Assembly (NCBI GenBank): GCA_022496185.1
Contig: WTXG01000038.1
Location: 62,001-126,000 of the forward strand
Direction of reading: 5' to 3'
DNA from: Multifurca ochricompacta
Lineage: Eukaryota > Basidiomycota > Agaricomycetes > Russulales > Russulaceae
Length of the DNA stretch: 64,000 nucleotides
The translations under genes and the position numbers were made by a program. Positions 23,757 to 34,000 of this stretch are shown here, piece by piece; the first letter of the stretch is position 1; each line of letters begins with the position of its first letter. The notes below the pieces were generated by a model, which did not search any database, was not told the origin of the DNA, and saw nothing but the letters and a program-made list of their open reading frames with translations.

Positions 23757-25378
23757 CAGTGCCTCACAAAACTGAGTCAATGTTTTGCACTTTTGCACTG
23801 TTTGTTGAATATCACATCAGCCAAAACAAATATAAACAAAGTCTTGGTAGACCATAAAAGGTACAAGATAAGGGTTATGTAATGCAACAATAATTATGTA
23901 ATTCTGATCAAAACCTGTGGAGCTATGCCCATTTCAAATTGGGGACTCATTGACTCAGTTTTGTGAGTGGGTATCAGAAATATCAGAATCTGATGCTCCA
24001 CCAAATGTACAGCAACCAATCCTTAATATATGGTTACCATAGTTATCTTAATATTGATGGGACCTGGAATAGAGCTATTTAATCATGGTTTACATTCCCA
24101 GAATATTATAATTTCCCAATGCACCCCACCTCCTCTGCTCAGAAAGAAAACATGCTCTCTCTGGCCTCTGAAGGTCATTCCACTCACACTATTGCCTCCA
24201 GACTTAGCCTCAGCCAGTCCACAGTCTCTAGGACACTCAGAACCCTCCTTCCCAACCATCAGTCACCTCATTTTGGTCATCCTTCCAAGCTCTCTGCTAC
24301 CTCTGAACATGCTATCATGATACAAATCAGCACAGGAAAGGTTGTCAATGCTGTCCAGGCCACAAAGCACATCAATTCCATCATTCCCAACCATGTCTCT
24401 TCACAAACTGTGCATTGGGTTCTTAAACAACATTCATTCAAGGCTGTAACAAAGAAGAAAAGGCCACTACTCTCTGCAGTACATTGCAAGAAGCACTTAG
24501 CCTTTGCTTTGAAGTACAGAGAGTGGACTGTGGAGGACTGGCATCTGACCCAAACCTGTTAATTTTGGTCTCAGCTGACCAGATCACCCTCTCCCAGTCC
24601 TCCATAGCCCATTTCTGGTACTTCAAAGCAAAGGCTAAGTGCTTCTTGCAATGTACTGCAGAGAGTAGTGGCCTTTTCTTCTTTGTTACAGCCTTGAATG
24701 AATGTTGTTTAAGAACCCAATGCACAGTTTGTGAAGAGACATGGTTGGGAATGATGGAATTGATGTGCTTTGTGGCCTGGACAGCATTGACAACCTTTCC
24801 TGTGCTGATTTGTATCATGATAGCATGTTCAGAGGTAGCAGAGAGCTTGGAAGGATGACCAAAATGAGGTGACTGATGGTTGGGAAGGAGGGTTCTGAGT
24901 GTCCTAGAGACTGTGGACTGGCTGAGGCTAAGTCTGGAGGCAATAGTGTGAGTGGAATGACCTTCAGAGGCCAGAGAGAGCATGTTTTCTTTCTGAGCAG
25001 AGGAGGTGGGGTGCATTGGGAAATTATAATATTCTGGGAATGTAAACCATGATTAAATAGCTCTATTCCAGGTCCCATCAATATTAAGATAACTATGGTA
25101 ACCATATATTAAGGATTGGTTGCTGTATATTTGGTGGAGCATCAGATTCTGATATTTCTGATACCCCCTCACAAAACTGAGTCAATGAGTCCCCAATTTG
25201 AAATGGGCATAGCTCCACAGGTTTTGATCAGAATTACATAATTATTGTTGCATTACATAACCCTTATCTTGTACCTTTTATGGTCTACCAAGACTTTGTT
25301 TATATTTGTTTTGGCTGATGTGATATTCAACAAACAGTGCAAAAGTGCAAAACATTGACTCAGTTTTGTGAGGCACTG
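23757..25378. mobile_element. Palindromic Tc1/mariner element (inverted duplication of the 5' half)
   Basis: A 1622-bp element with ends CAGTGCCTCACAAAACTGAG, flanked by TA on both sides (23755-23756 and 25379-25380). The empty site is seen at about 27352. Instead of one transposase it has two near-identical arms (23757-24541 and 24594-25378) facing each other. Each encodes the N-terminal helix-turn-helix half (TIASRLSLSQSTVSRTLRTL). Only the minus-strand copy (25016-24438) reaches the catalytic start, as WSAETKINRFGSD. The usual first Asp of the SDET motif is Ala there, and the rest of the DDE domain is missing. No active transposase can be made. The whole unit can fold into an ~785-bp hairpin. 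Confidence 0.88.
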
Positions 25379-25840
25379 TATAACATCCTATCTAATCATC
25401 TCTGTATACTGGATTTTAGTTGTGCTTGTATAAAATTGAAAGCAGAATAATAAAATAAAAATGGAATAATGAATTATCTTAATCTTCTAAACATAAAATA
25501 AGAGTCATTGAGGGATCTTAAGCAGCCACAAATGAACACGTTGTGTATCTTCTTGGTCCGGGAAGTCCCAGGCCGGGTATCTGAAATGTGTGATGCAAGT
25601 AAAGAACTTGCACATGTTTTCATGGGTGACCCATGGGTAACCCATGGGTTACCTGTACCCATAGTGACAGGTACAGGTACAGGTATGGGTACCAATGAGG
25701 ATACCCCAGGGTTACCCCTGCCAATCACTAGCCTGAGCTGTGGGCCACTGGAAGCCGTTTTCACAGCCTATGTCGGCCCAGCTTTTTCCAACTCAGAAAC
25801 GGCTGGCTTATGGCTTTGAGCCAAGCCATGCACATCACTA

Positions 25841-26294
25841 CTTGTACTTGTGAATGCACTGCTTGCTGGTTCCATTTGACCTTGTGCTTGTCATCATTGT
25901 GAAGTTATTTAGCACACAAAGATAAAGAGAGAGAGAAAAAACTAGATTGCTGGTTCACTGGCTCTACTACAAGCATTGTAGATACTTTTATATTTTTGTT
26001 GAGAGTCCAGAGTGGTATAGTAAAAAGCAAGTTGTAGAGAGTGAATTTGGATAAAAAAAGACAAGTGAGATGAAGAGTCAATAAAGATGGAGAGGTAATG
26101 GATGGGCAGGCGGCCCCAGAAAGCTCACAATCCAAATCTTCTAATTCAGGGCTTGTAATGAAAGAGAGGAGGCAAAGGTTTTGGTATGATTATGGATGCA
26201 AAAGAAGACAAGTGGAGACATGCAAGTGGGTTTATAGGTGGAAGTGAAGCAAGAGACTCTCTGATTTGATATAATAGGTTTTTTATACTGTTTA
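25841..26294. other. Resumed duplicated flank, then unassigned sequence
   Basis: 25841-26070 continues the duplicated 5' region of the TPR-CHAT unit (CATTTGACCTTG, TTTGTTGAGAGTCCAGAG). 26071-26294 has no recognisable gene or repeat. Confidence 0.6.
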
Positions 26295-26805
26295 TGTTGA
26301 CACAGGACGTGTCTGGAGATGCTTCAGGCATCTAAGGATTCGCTTCAGCTGTAGATTAGATTAAGATTAGATTCCGGAGTATCGGACTTTTTATGTTATC
26401 TTTATTACATTTCTTTCTCACCTTACTCAGCTGATTAGTGATAGAATTAGTAATGCGCAGTAAGCATGTGATATCTCCACGGCCAATGGCCTTATTCCCT
26501 CTCTGTTTATTGTCCGGCACTTGTGGACTTATTCCCAGTGCGCACAGACCATTTCCCCTGTCCACTATGAGTATATAAGGGTGTCTGTTTGGTCTCTTTC
26601 ACTTCAGAGTTTCTTCAACCTCTGAAGTGTAAGTCTTACTATACTCTCTACTTTCCTTTGACTAACGTCTCTTGTAGATACTTGTTCTTCTAGGTCAGTA
26701 GTATAGTTAATACAGAGTTTCTTCAACCTCTGAAGTATACTTGTTCTTCTAGCCTCACACGCTACTAACCACAGTCAGTATAACCAGCAGCATAATTGTT
26801 TGACA
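26295..26805 (+). mobile_element. Solo copia LTR (split-leader)
   Basis: 511-bp LTR, TGTTGACACAGG...GTTTGACA, with 5-bp duplication GTTTA (26290-26294 and 26806-26810). Split leader: R1a 26606-26628, intron 1 26629-26677 (49 nt, GTAAGT/CTAAC/TGTAG), R1b 26678-26693, joined copy 26714-26752. Both R1b copies read ATACTTGTTCTTCTAG, private to this LTR. Confidence 0.92.
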
Positions 26806-26810
26806 GTTTA

Positions 26811-27006
26811 TACTATAGGGGTCAAATAGGAGACATAATACAAAGGAGTCAAAGCAGAAAGCCAAAAGCAATGGCTAGGGGTTCATACAATGTAAACTAC
26901 AAGTCCTTTAGAATGAAGTGTGTGCAATGCTGAGTAAAAGGGGGTGTGCAATAGAATGATTAATGAAACAGATTTAAGTTGTGCTTGAATAAAATAAAAC
27001 CAGAGT
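26811..27006. repeat. Fragment of element-E-type repeat
   Basis: Its reverse complement matches the interior of element E at about 20905-21000 (GGACTTGTAGTTTACATT, TTATGTCTCCTATTT). It ends at the hAT element that starts at 27007. There is no coding potential. Confidence 0.5.
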
Positions 27007-28456
27007 TAGTGATTGGCAGGGGTAACCCTGGGGTATACTTGTTGGTACCTGTACCTGTACCCATACCCATCACTGTGGGTATGGGTAACCCATGGGTTAC
27101 CCATGGGTCACCCGTGAAAATGCATGCAAGTTCTTTACTTGCATTGTGCATTTCGGATACCCAGCCCAGGACTTCCCAGACCAAGAAGATACACAACGCG
27201 TTTATTTGTGGCTGCTTAAGATCCCTCAATGACTCTTATTCTATGTTCAGAAGATTAAGATAATTCATTATTCCATTTTTATTTTATTATTCTGCTTTCA
27301 ATTTTATACAAGCACAACTAAAATCCAGTATACAGAGATGATTAGATAGGATGTTATAGAACATTGATGAATAGCCTGTCAGATAACTGCACAGAATGCA
27401 AAAAAATTTGATGAACACATAGACATTGGCAGGGGTAACCCCTGGATAATTGTTTTGATACCTGGGTTACCCATAAAATGAAATGTGTGCAAGTTCTTTA
27501 CTTGCATCACACATTTTGGACAATTGGCCTGGGCCATCCTGGTCAAGGAGATACGCACTCAGACACAATGCGTTCATTTATGGCTACTCAAGATCCCTCA
27601 AAGATTCCTATTTTATGTTCATAAGATTAAGATATTATTATTCCATTTTTATTTTATTATTCTGGTTTCAATTTTATACAAGCACGACCGATCTTTGCAT
27701 TTCTGTGCATTTCGGATAAATGGCCCAGGCCATCCCGGTCAAGGAGATAAGCACTTGGACACAACACATTCATTTATGGCTACTCAAGATTCCTCAAAAA
27801 TTGTTGTTTTATGTTCAGAAGATTAAAAGGATCTTTTATTTACATTATTATTTTATTATTCTAGTTTTATTTCATACAAGCGTGACTGTCCTTGTCCCTG
27901 GATGCACAATTCTGCGCGTTTAAGTCAACCTTCCTTAATAGGAAGGAGGTCAGACCACCATGCAATGCAATGTAGTCACTGCCCCATGCAGCTTGTAGAT
28001 ACATGCAGGCCTTGTTTCAATAAAGTAATTTGATAATTAAATTATAGAATAGTCTAAAGTAGTCTAGAGAGTATTTTAGATAGTGCCAGACCAGCAGAAT
28101 TGGTCATGCATTAATAAAACAGATGCATCATGATTTTCAAGAATGTAGATCACTGATAACAGTTTTATTTTACATCGCACTGTTGATCTGCTTTGATATT
28201 TTGTAGGATAACACTAGAACATATTAACATTCACCCTGTATCATACATCAGACAAGATCTTATATTTTTGTGGCTGCAGATGTGTTTTATCTTAGAATTT
28301 CTACTGATCTTGTCAATGCATAATCAGCACCTATACCCACCAAACCTGCCACATGGGTATGGGTTTCCATGGGTTGGGAGCCATATACCCGTACCCATAC
28401 CCGGCAAAACCTGTGGCACTTACCTGTGCAGGTATGAAAACCCTTGACAATCACTA
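27007..28456 (+). mobile_element. Non-autonomous hAT element, copy A (uninterrupted)
   Basis: 1450 bp, TAGTGATTGGCAGGGG...CTTGACAATCACTA, with perfect 8-bp duplication ACCAGAGT (26999-27006 and 28457-28464). This is the only intact copy in the window and so the reference for copies B, C and D. Inside are three direct modules (about 27110-27320, 27420-27690 and 27700-27890) and subterminal palindromes of the GGGTAACCCATGGG type, probably transposase binding sites. No transposase gene. Confidence 0.9.
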
Positions 28457-28549
28457 ACCAGAGTAATAAATGGAAAGGTAGAATGCATTTACTCTTCCAA
28501 ACATGAAACCTTAGACCATAGAATCTTGAGTGGTGTCCAAAGAATTAAG
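28457..28549. other. Short spacer between hAT copy A and Copia-1
   Basis: It contains the 8-bp hAT duplication at its left end and the 5-bp Copia-1 target duplication TTAAG at its right end. Nothing else is recognised. It continues at 42144 on the far side of Copia-1. Confidence 0.6.
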
Positions 28550-29046
28550 TGTTGAACACAGGAGATGTTCGGTGATGCTTCAGGCATCAGGTGATTAGAT
28601 TAGCTACTTTGTAGATTAGATTAGATACCGGAGTCTCGGACTATTGACACTATCATTATTACTTTCTTTCTCACATTCCGCAGTAGCTGACTGATACCAT
28701 GTAACATGTGATTCCTTATGGCCAATGGCCTTTCTCCCTCTATTTGTTTGTTTGGACTTTGTCCGGCACTTGTGGACTTATTCCCAGTGCACAGACCATC
28801 CCTTGGATAAGTATATAAGGGTGTCTGTTTTGTCTCTTACACTTCAGAGTTTCTTCTACCTCTGAAGTGTAAGTCGTCCTCTCTACTATCATCACTACCT
28901 TAGACTAACTCTGTATATAGAACTTGTCTTTCTAGGTGTGTAGTATAGTATAATAGAGTTTCTTCTACCTCTGAAGTAACTTGTCTTTCTAGCCTAACCC
29001 GCTAACCATCTACAGTCAGTATGCTGCGCCTCATGCCTGTTCTACA
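28550..29046 (+). mobile_element. 5' LTR of Copia-1 (split-leader)
   Basis: 497 bp. TATA box TATATAAG at about 28812. R1a 28846-28868, intron 1 28869-28920 (52 nt), R1b 28921-28935, joined copy 28955-28992. Both R1b copies read AACTTGTCTTTCTAG. A second intron could be 28936-28992 (TAG/GTGTGT to TTTCTAG). Confidence 0.92.
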
Positions 29047-29060
29047 GGTTATGGGCCCTG
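29047..29060 (+). promoter_or_regulatory. Primer binding site, half initiator tRNA-Met type (Copia-1)
   Basis: GGTTATGGGCCCTG directly follows the LTR. GGTTATGGGCCC is the exact complement of the anticodon arm of eukaryotic initiator tRNA-Met (GGGCCCAUAACC). It does not match a tRNA 3' end. Drosophila copia primes the same way with a cut tRNA. Confidence 0.8.
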
Positions 29061-29673
29061 GGCACGCTTTACTGATCTGTCACTTCTTTTGATCAGTCCA
29101 ACCTTTCTTCAAGCTCAACAGCTTCAAGACTTCATCTTTCCCAATCAGTCTTACAGTGAGCTTCGATTTCTATCCCTTGCCCTTAACTGTCCACAAGGTG
29201 GTGCACTTTATGTGCCCACCTTGATCTGTCTGGCTAGTCCCTCAGGGGATTCTTGCAAGAGGTGATGAGGGACCCTAAGTGGGTGAAACACCTTGAGTTC
29301 CTCATGTGCGCTCTAAGTAAATAGTATTCTTAGTTGTAGCTGGGTTTTGTCCCATCCATAGTCTTAGTAGGCCCTTGCCCAGAAGGCTTGGAGCTATAGG
29401 TTCAGTCAATGCTTGGCTCAATCTGTAAGCCAGGTTTAGCAACCTGCAGGTAGAGTTTAGGGTCTAGAACAAGGCATGGGTAGTCACTCCCATGATGCTT
29501 GGGCTCGATACAAGTAGGCTTGAACTACTATAGTAGATACACAGTAGCTAGAGGGTCTTGTCTCTGGGCAGAAGTACCCGCTGCTTTTATTGGGGGTCCG
29601 CCCAACCAGAGGAGATCTGATAGTCTACTATAGTCATGGCCCCAATCATCTAGGGCTTAATCATGGACTCCAC
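29061..29673 (+). other. Copia-1 5' leader, first part
   Basis: Non-coding leader, closely matching the Copia-2 leader at 30188-30800 (GTGATGAGGGACCCTAAG, CTTGAACTACTATAGTA). It is cut at 29673 by Copia-2 and resumes at 36188. Confidence 0.75.
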
Positions 29674-30173
29674 TGTTGAACACAGAAGATGTTCGGTGAT
29701 GCTTCAGGCATCAGGTGATTAGATTAGCTACTTGTAGATTAGATTAGATACCGGAGTTTCGGACTATTTACTATATCATTATTACTTTCTTTCTCACATT
29801 CCGCAGTAGCTGACTGATGCACTAGATAACATGTGATTTCTGTAGTAGCCAATAGCTTTACTCCCTCATGTTTATTGTTTGGACTTTGTCCGGCACTTGT
29901 GGACTTATTCCCAGTGCACAGACCATCCCTTAGAATTGTATATAAGGGTGTCTGTTTCGTCTCTTACACTTCAGAGTTTCTTCTACCTCTGAAGTGTAAG
30001 TCGTCCTCTCTACTATCTTCACTACCTTAGACTAACTCTGTATATAGAACTTGTCTTTCCAGGTGTGTAGTATAGTACAATAGAGTTTCTTCTACCTCTG
30101 AAGTAACTTGTCTTTCCAGCCTAACCCGCTAACTCACTTACAGTCAGTATGCTGCGCACATGCCTGTTTCACA
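29674..30173 (+). mobile_element. 5' LTR of Copia-2 (reference split-leader LTR)
   Basis: 500 bp, TGTTGAACACAG...TGTTTCACA. TATATAA at 29939-29945. R1a 29973-29995, intron 1 29996-30047, R1b 30048-30062, X 30063-30081, joined copy 30082-30119, U5 from 30120. Both R1b copies carry the private variant AACTTGTCTTTCCAG (CCAG instead of CTAG). Confidence 0.93.
29939..30119 (+). promoter_or_regulatory. Core promoter and split leader: TATA, R1a, intron 1, R1b, intron 2
   Basis: The repeated segment R1a begins 34 bp after the first T of the TATA box, where a transcription start is expected. R1a ends in GAAGT, then comes GTAAGT, CTAAC at 30032-30036, and TATATAG ending at 30047: a textbook 52-nt fungal intron. 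R1b follows for 15 nt. Then GTGTGTAG opens a 57-nt stretch ending CTTTCCAG at 30119, a candidate second intron that contains the pre-joined R1a-R1b copy. Removing both introns gives R1a-R1b-CCTAACCC, the same as genomic 30082 onward. The sequence is direct; splicing itself is inferred. Confidence 0.75.
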
Positions 30174-30187
30174 GGTTATGGGCCCTG
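30174..30187 (+). promoter_or_regulatory. Primer binding site (Copia-2)
   Basis: GGTTATGGGCCCTG follows the 5' LTR directly, as at 29047. It matches the anticodon arm of initiator tRNA-Met (half-tRNA priming). Confidence 0.8.
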
Positions 30188-31014
30188 AGCACACGTAACT
30201 GATCTGTACCCTTTTTTGATCAGTCCAACCTTTCTTCAAGCTCACTGCTTCAAGACTTCGTTCCCAATCACAGTCACAGTGAGCTTCGATTTTATTTGTC
30301 TCTTGCCCTTAACTGTCCACAAGGTGGTGCGCTTTATGTGCCCACCTTGATCTGTCTGGCTAGTCCCTCAGGGGATTCTTGCAAGAGGTGATGAGGGACC
30401 CTAAGCGGGTGAAACACCTTGAGTTCCTCATGTGCGCTCTAAGTAAATAGTATTCTTAGTTGTAGCTGGGTTTTCGTCCCATCCATAGACTTAGTAGGCC
30501 ACTTGCCCAGAAGGCTTGGGGCTATAGGTTCAGTCAATGCTTGGCTCGATCTGTAAGCCAGGTTTAGCGACCTGCAGGTAGAGTTTAGGGTCTAGAACAA
30601 GGCATGGGTAGTCACTCCCATGACGCTTGGGCTCGATACAAGTAGGCTTGAACTACTATAGTATTTACACAGTAGCTAGAAGGTTTTGTCTCTGGGCAGA
30701 AGTACCCGCTGCTTTCATTGGGGGTTCGCCCCAACCAGAGGAAACCCAATAGTCTACTATAGTCATGGCCCCAATCATCTAGGGCTTAATCATGGACTCC
30801 ACCACCAGCACTAGAGGAAGGGCTATATACCCTTTGTCTCTAGTGGAACTTGCGGTTGGCTCCTCCATGACATGACTCCCCATCTATTTACACAACGTCC
30901 CCCTGATGTGGGCTTAGGACTTGTTGTAGATGGCGCTAGATAGCCTACTATACTACTTAGAAGTCGCACATCAGAGGCAGGACTTTTTTAAGTTCTGAAG
31001 CATAGCGCCACAGA
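30188..31014 (+). other. Copia-2 5' leader
   Basis: About 830 bp of non-coding leader between the primer site and the gag start. The motif around 30795 (ATCATGGACTCCACCACC) is the site in the sister element where Copia-2 itself landed. No long open frame is present. Confidence 0.75.
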
Positions 31015-34000
31015 TTGGACGGGCCCTCTTCAATGAGACCTGGACAACTGGTTCTAACTGCTCCTTGGAACCAGGATCAACCTTTTTTAAATCATCTCAA
31101 TGTCTTCCATCGTCTTCCCCCCACCTTCAAGTTCGACAAGCTTGATGGCTCCAACTGGCAGCAGTGGTCAGTGTCCTTCACTGCCCTGCTGAGGATCAAT
31201 GGGATGAAGAGGCACATCACTCATGATGCCCCTGAATTCCTCAATGCTCCCAAGCCAGAGGATGGAGAAAAGGATGATGAGTACGCCAAGCGCTTCACAC
31301 AATGGTCAGAGCCCATGTACCTGGAGTGGAATAGAGTGGAGGAAGTCCTCATGGGAGTTCTGGTGATGGTCACATCACTGGAAACATACTCCCAAATTGC
31401 CTCTGACAGAACTTACCCTTCTGTCAATGCCAAGTATGAGCGTTTGGAATCGCTCTATGGCTCAGTAGGTAGCATGGCCACCTACAACTTGTGGTGTTCT
31501 GTGTCCTCCTTCCGCTTGGAGGAGGGCAAAGCATTCAGACCCCAGTTGCAGCGTGTGTTGGATGTGAGGAGTACTCTCAAGGAAAATGGGATGGAGATCT
31601 CAGATCTCCAGTTGAGCTTTATTTTGCTCCAATCCCTACCTCCATCCTACAATGCCATTGCTGGCTCTATCCTGGTGTCAGGTCCTCCTGACCGCCTTTC
31701 CCCTCAGGATCTTGTACAAAGATTCCTAAATGAGGAAAGCCGACTTGCCGGCCCTGCAGGAAGTGGTGTTGGGGCTGCCCTTAACAAGGCAGCCCATGTC
31801 AACAAAAACAAAAACAAAAAACAAGTATCATTCACGCCACAACCTGCAGGTGCATCATTGTCCAATGATGTCACCTGCTTCTATTGCCAGAAGCCGGGCC
31901 ACAAGGCAAATGAATGTCGGCAAAGGAAACAGGACAGAGCCAATGCTGATGCAGGCAAAAAGGGCAACAAGAGGAAGGGGCAAGGCCCCAGTGTACATAA
32001 TAACTCCACACAAGTAGCTACCGTAGTTAATGGTAGCGGCAGAATACAGGAGGTGCATGAGACACCTCGTATTTCACTTTATATGATGACCGAGCACACG
32101 CAAGAAGTCGATGATGGCAGCAACCCTTGGATGATGGACAGTGGAGCCACCACTCACTTCACACCATACTTAGACGATTTCTCTGAGTATTTCCCTCACA
32201 AGGGACATCAGGTGACAATTGGTGATGGATCCATAGTCCAAGTCGAAGGAACAGGCAAAGTCATACTCAGAACTCGAAACAATTATGAGTTAGAGTTAAA
32301 TAATGTCTTTTACATGCCTGGCAGTGAAAGAATACTGTCAACAAGCTGCATCACAGACAAAGGCGGTTCAGTGGAGTTCTCTCCATCTGAGGTCAAAATA
32401 AAGTACAATAATGCAATTATAGCGGAAGGTGTCAAGGCTATGGGACTCTATTGGGTCTTTGGGAAAACTATGCAGAATCTAAATACTGCTTCCCACAAAT
32501 CTGCATCAAGTAGCCTTGATACCTGGCATTTGGCATGGGTCATATGTCAAAAGAGGCCCTCAAAAGACATGCTCCTAAGGCTGTAAAAGGCCTTAGCATA
32601 GATAATAGCCAAGTGGAAGACAAGCCGTGTTATGGCTGTGAAATGGGAAAATCACACCGTCTTCCATTCCCTCCCTCTCAAAAGAGAGCTTCAGCCCCTT
32701 GGAATCATTCATAGTGACCTAGTTGGTCCTTTGCAATGTACTTCAATTCAAGGGAACCTATACTTCGCCACTTTCATAGACGACTTTAGCAGGACAGCTT
32801 AGTTGTTGCTATGAAAGCAAAAAGTGATTTTACATCGGTCTTCTGTAACATTAAGGCATTCTTGGAAAATAAAACAGACAAGAAAATAAAGACCTTACAC
32901 ACAGACCGAGGTGGCGAATTGTTAATAGGGAGCTGAAGTCAATACTTGAGCAGGCTGGCATAGAGCATAAATTGACAATGCCATATTCCCCACAACAGAA
33001 CAGAAGGGCTGAAAGGTTCAACAGAACCATCATGGAAAAGGCCACCAGTATGCTGCATCATGCTGGTCTTTCCCTTGGTTTCTGGGAATGTGCAGTGCGA
33101 ACAGCCTGTCACATATACAATAGAACGCCTATCCGCTCTAATAAGTGGAGGACACCGCTTGAACTTCTGGATGGGGACATTCCAGATGTTTCATACTTCA
33201 AAATATTTGGCTGCTTAGCCTATTATACTGTCCCAGAGGACAAAAGACGTAAACTGGATCATAAAGCCAGGGAAACAGTCTTTGTCGGGTATGCACCCAC
33301 TCTAAAGGATATCTTCTTTGGGACATGCATACTCGATCCTTCGTATTGTCAAGAGATGTGACATTTGATGAAGGATCCTTCCCATCCAACCTTGCCAAGG
33401 ACAGCAAGGGAAACAAAAGAAAAAGTTACACCTTTTGTGTTAGAAGTGAGAGGCCTGTCCAACCTCAACCAGCAATAGCCACAGTTCCTCAGGCTCCTGA
33501 AGACAAGGACGCCGAGGTTGAGGAACAGGAGGTAGTGGAACCTCCTCAAGTAAATCCTGAGCCTACCACACCCGAAAATGAGCACACGATATAACATCTA
33601 TCAGACACCTCCGTCCCAAATCATGGAACCATCTGAACTCCCCCAGAGAACCCGTGCCAAAAGACAATCTAAAAAGAATGTTGGCAAAATTTCCCAACCA
33701 GTTTTACTAGGGAAAGTCCAGCTCTCAGCAACGTGATAGGGCTGTGCAGGAAGATTTAGATCTTGATACTGCCCGTCCCAAACGTCACGTCGAATGAATC
33801 CTCGATTTTATAATGAGGATAATGCTGAGTTTGTGCAGGGTTCTCCAATTGGGACACATGGAATTGCTTAATGCCGCAGGAGTCTCTTATAGAGACCCCT
33901 GACTTTCAGGAGGCAATGCAGTCTGACAACGCCAATGAATGGCTTGAGGCATGTAAATATGAAATTGATGCCTTAGATAAACTTGATGTGTGGCGCCTGA

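Larger units (their letters stand above)
22083..25730 (-). mobile_element. Non-autonomous hAT element, copy B (reverse)
   Basis: Inverted ends TAGTGATTGTCAAGGG and ACCCCTGCCAATCACTA, with perfect 8-bp duplication GCCTGAGC (22075-22082 and 25731-25738). Same family as 27007-28456, 43089-45875 and 42995-47720. It has three degenerate internal modules (TTCTTTACTTGCAT...TTTATACAAGC) and subterminal GGGTAACCCATGGGTTACC-like palindromes. It is split by the solo LTR 22397-22988 and the Tc1 palindrome 23757-25378. It carries no transposase. Confidence 0.88.
20727..25840. mobile_element. hAT-like non-autonomous element E (composite)
   Basis: The outer boundaries are TAGTGTTGTGACGG and GCACATCACTA, with a perfect 8-bp duplication CTTGTACT (20719-20726 and 25841-25848), the hAT signature. 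A relative of its right end recurs at 55860-56021. Its interior holds a foldback (21484-22007), hAT element B (22083-25730), a solo LTR and a Tc1-type palindrome. No transposase is encoded. It lies in the 5' flank of TPR-CHAT B. Confidence 0.8.
16968..26070. repeat. Segmental duplication, copy 2 (contains TPR-CHAT B, with insertion)
   Basis: The direct repeat partner of 9242-13165. The match is continuous to 20726, is broken by a 5.1-kb hAT-like insertion (20727-25840), and resumes at 25841 to about 26070. The uninterrupted copy reads GCTTGTACCTGTGAAT at about 12938. The insertion site here duplicated CTTGTACT. Confidence 0.85.

Noticed and set aside
25474..25819. Overlapping open frames of about 100 codons, recurring at 26960-27263, 43001-43231 and 47464-47752
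   Set aside because: They arise from the palindromic GGGTAACCCATGGG/GGTACAGGTA subterminal repeats of the hAT elements and occur on both strands.
28550..30173. Repeated direct sequences of about 500 bp with short internal repeats, considered as a CRISPR-like or satellite array
   Set aside because: Each unit is a dispersed LTR with TG...CA ends and its own 5-bp duplication or partner. There is no spacer array, and the genome is eukaryotic.
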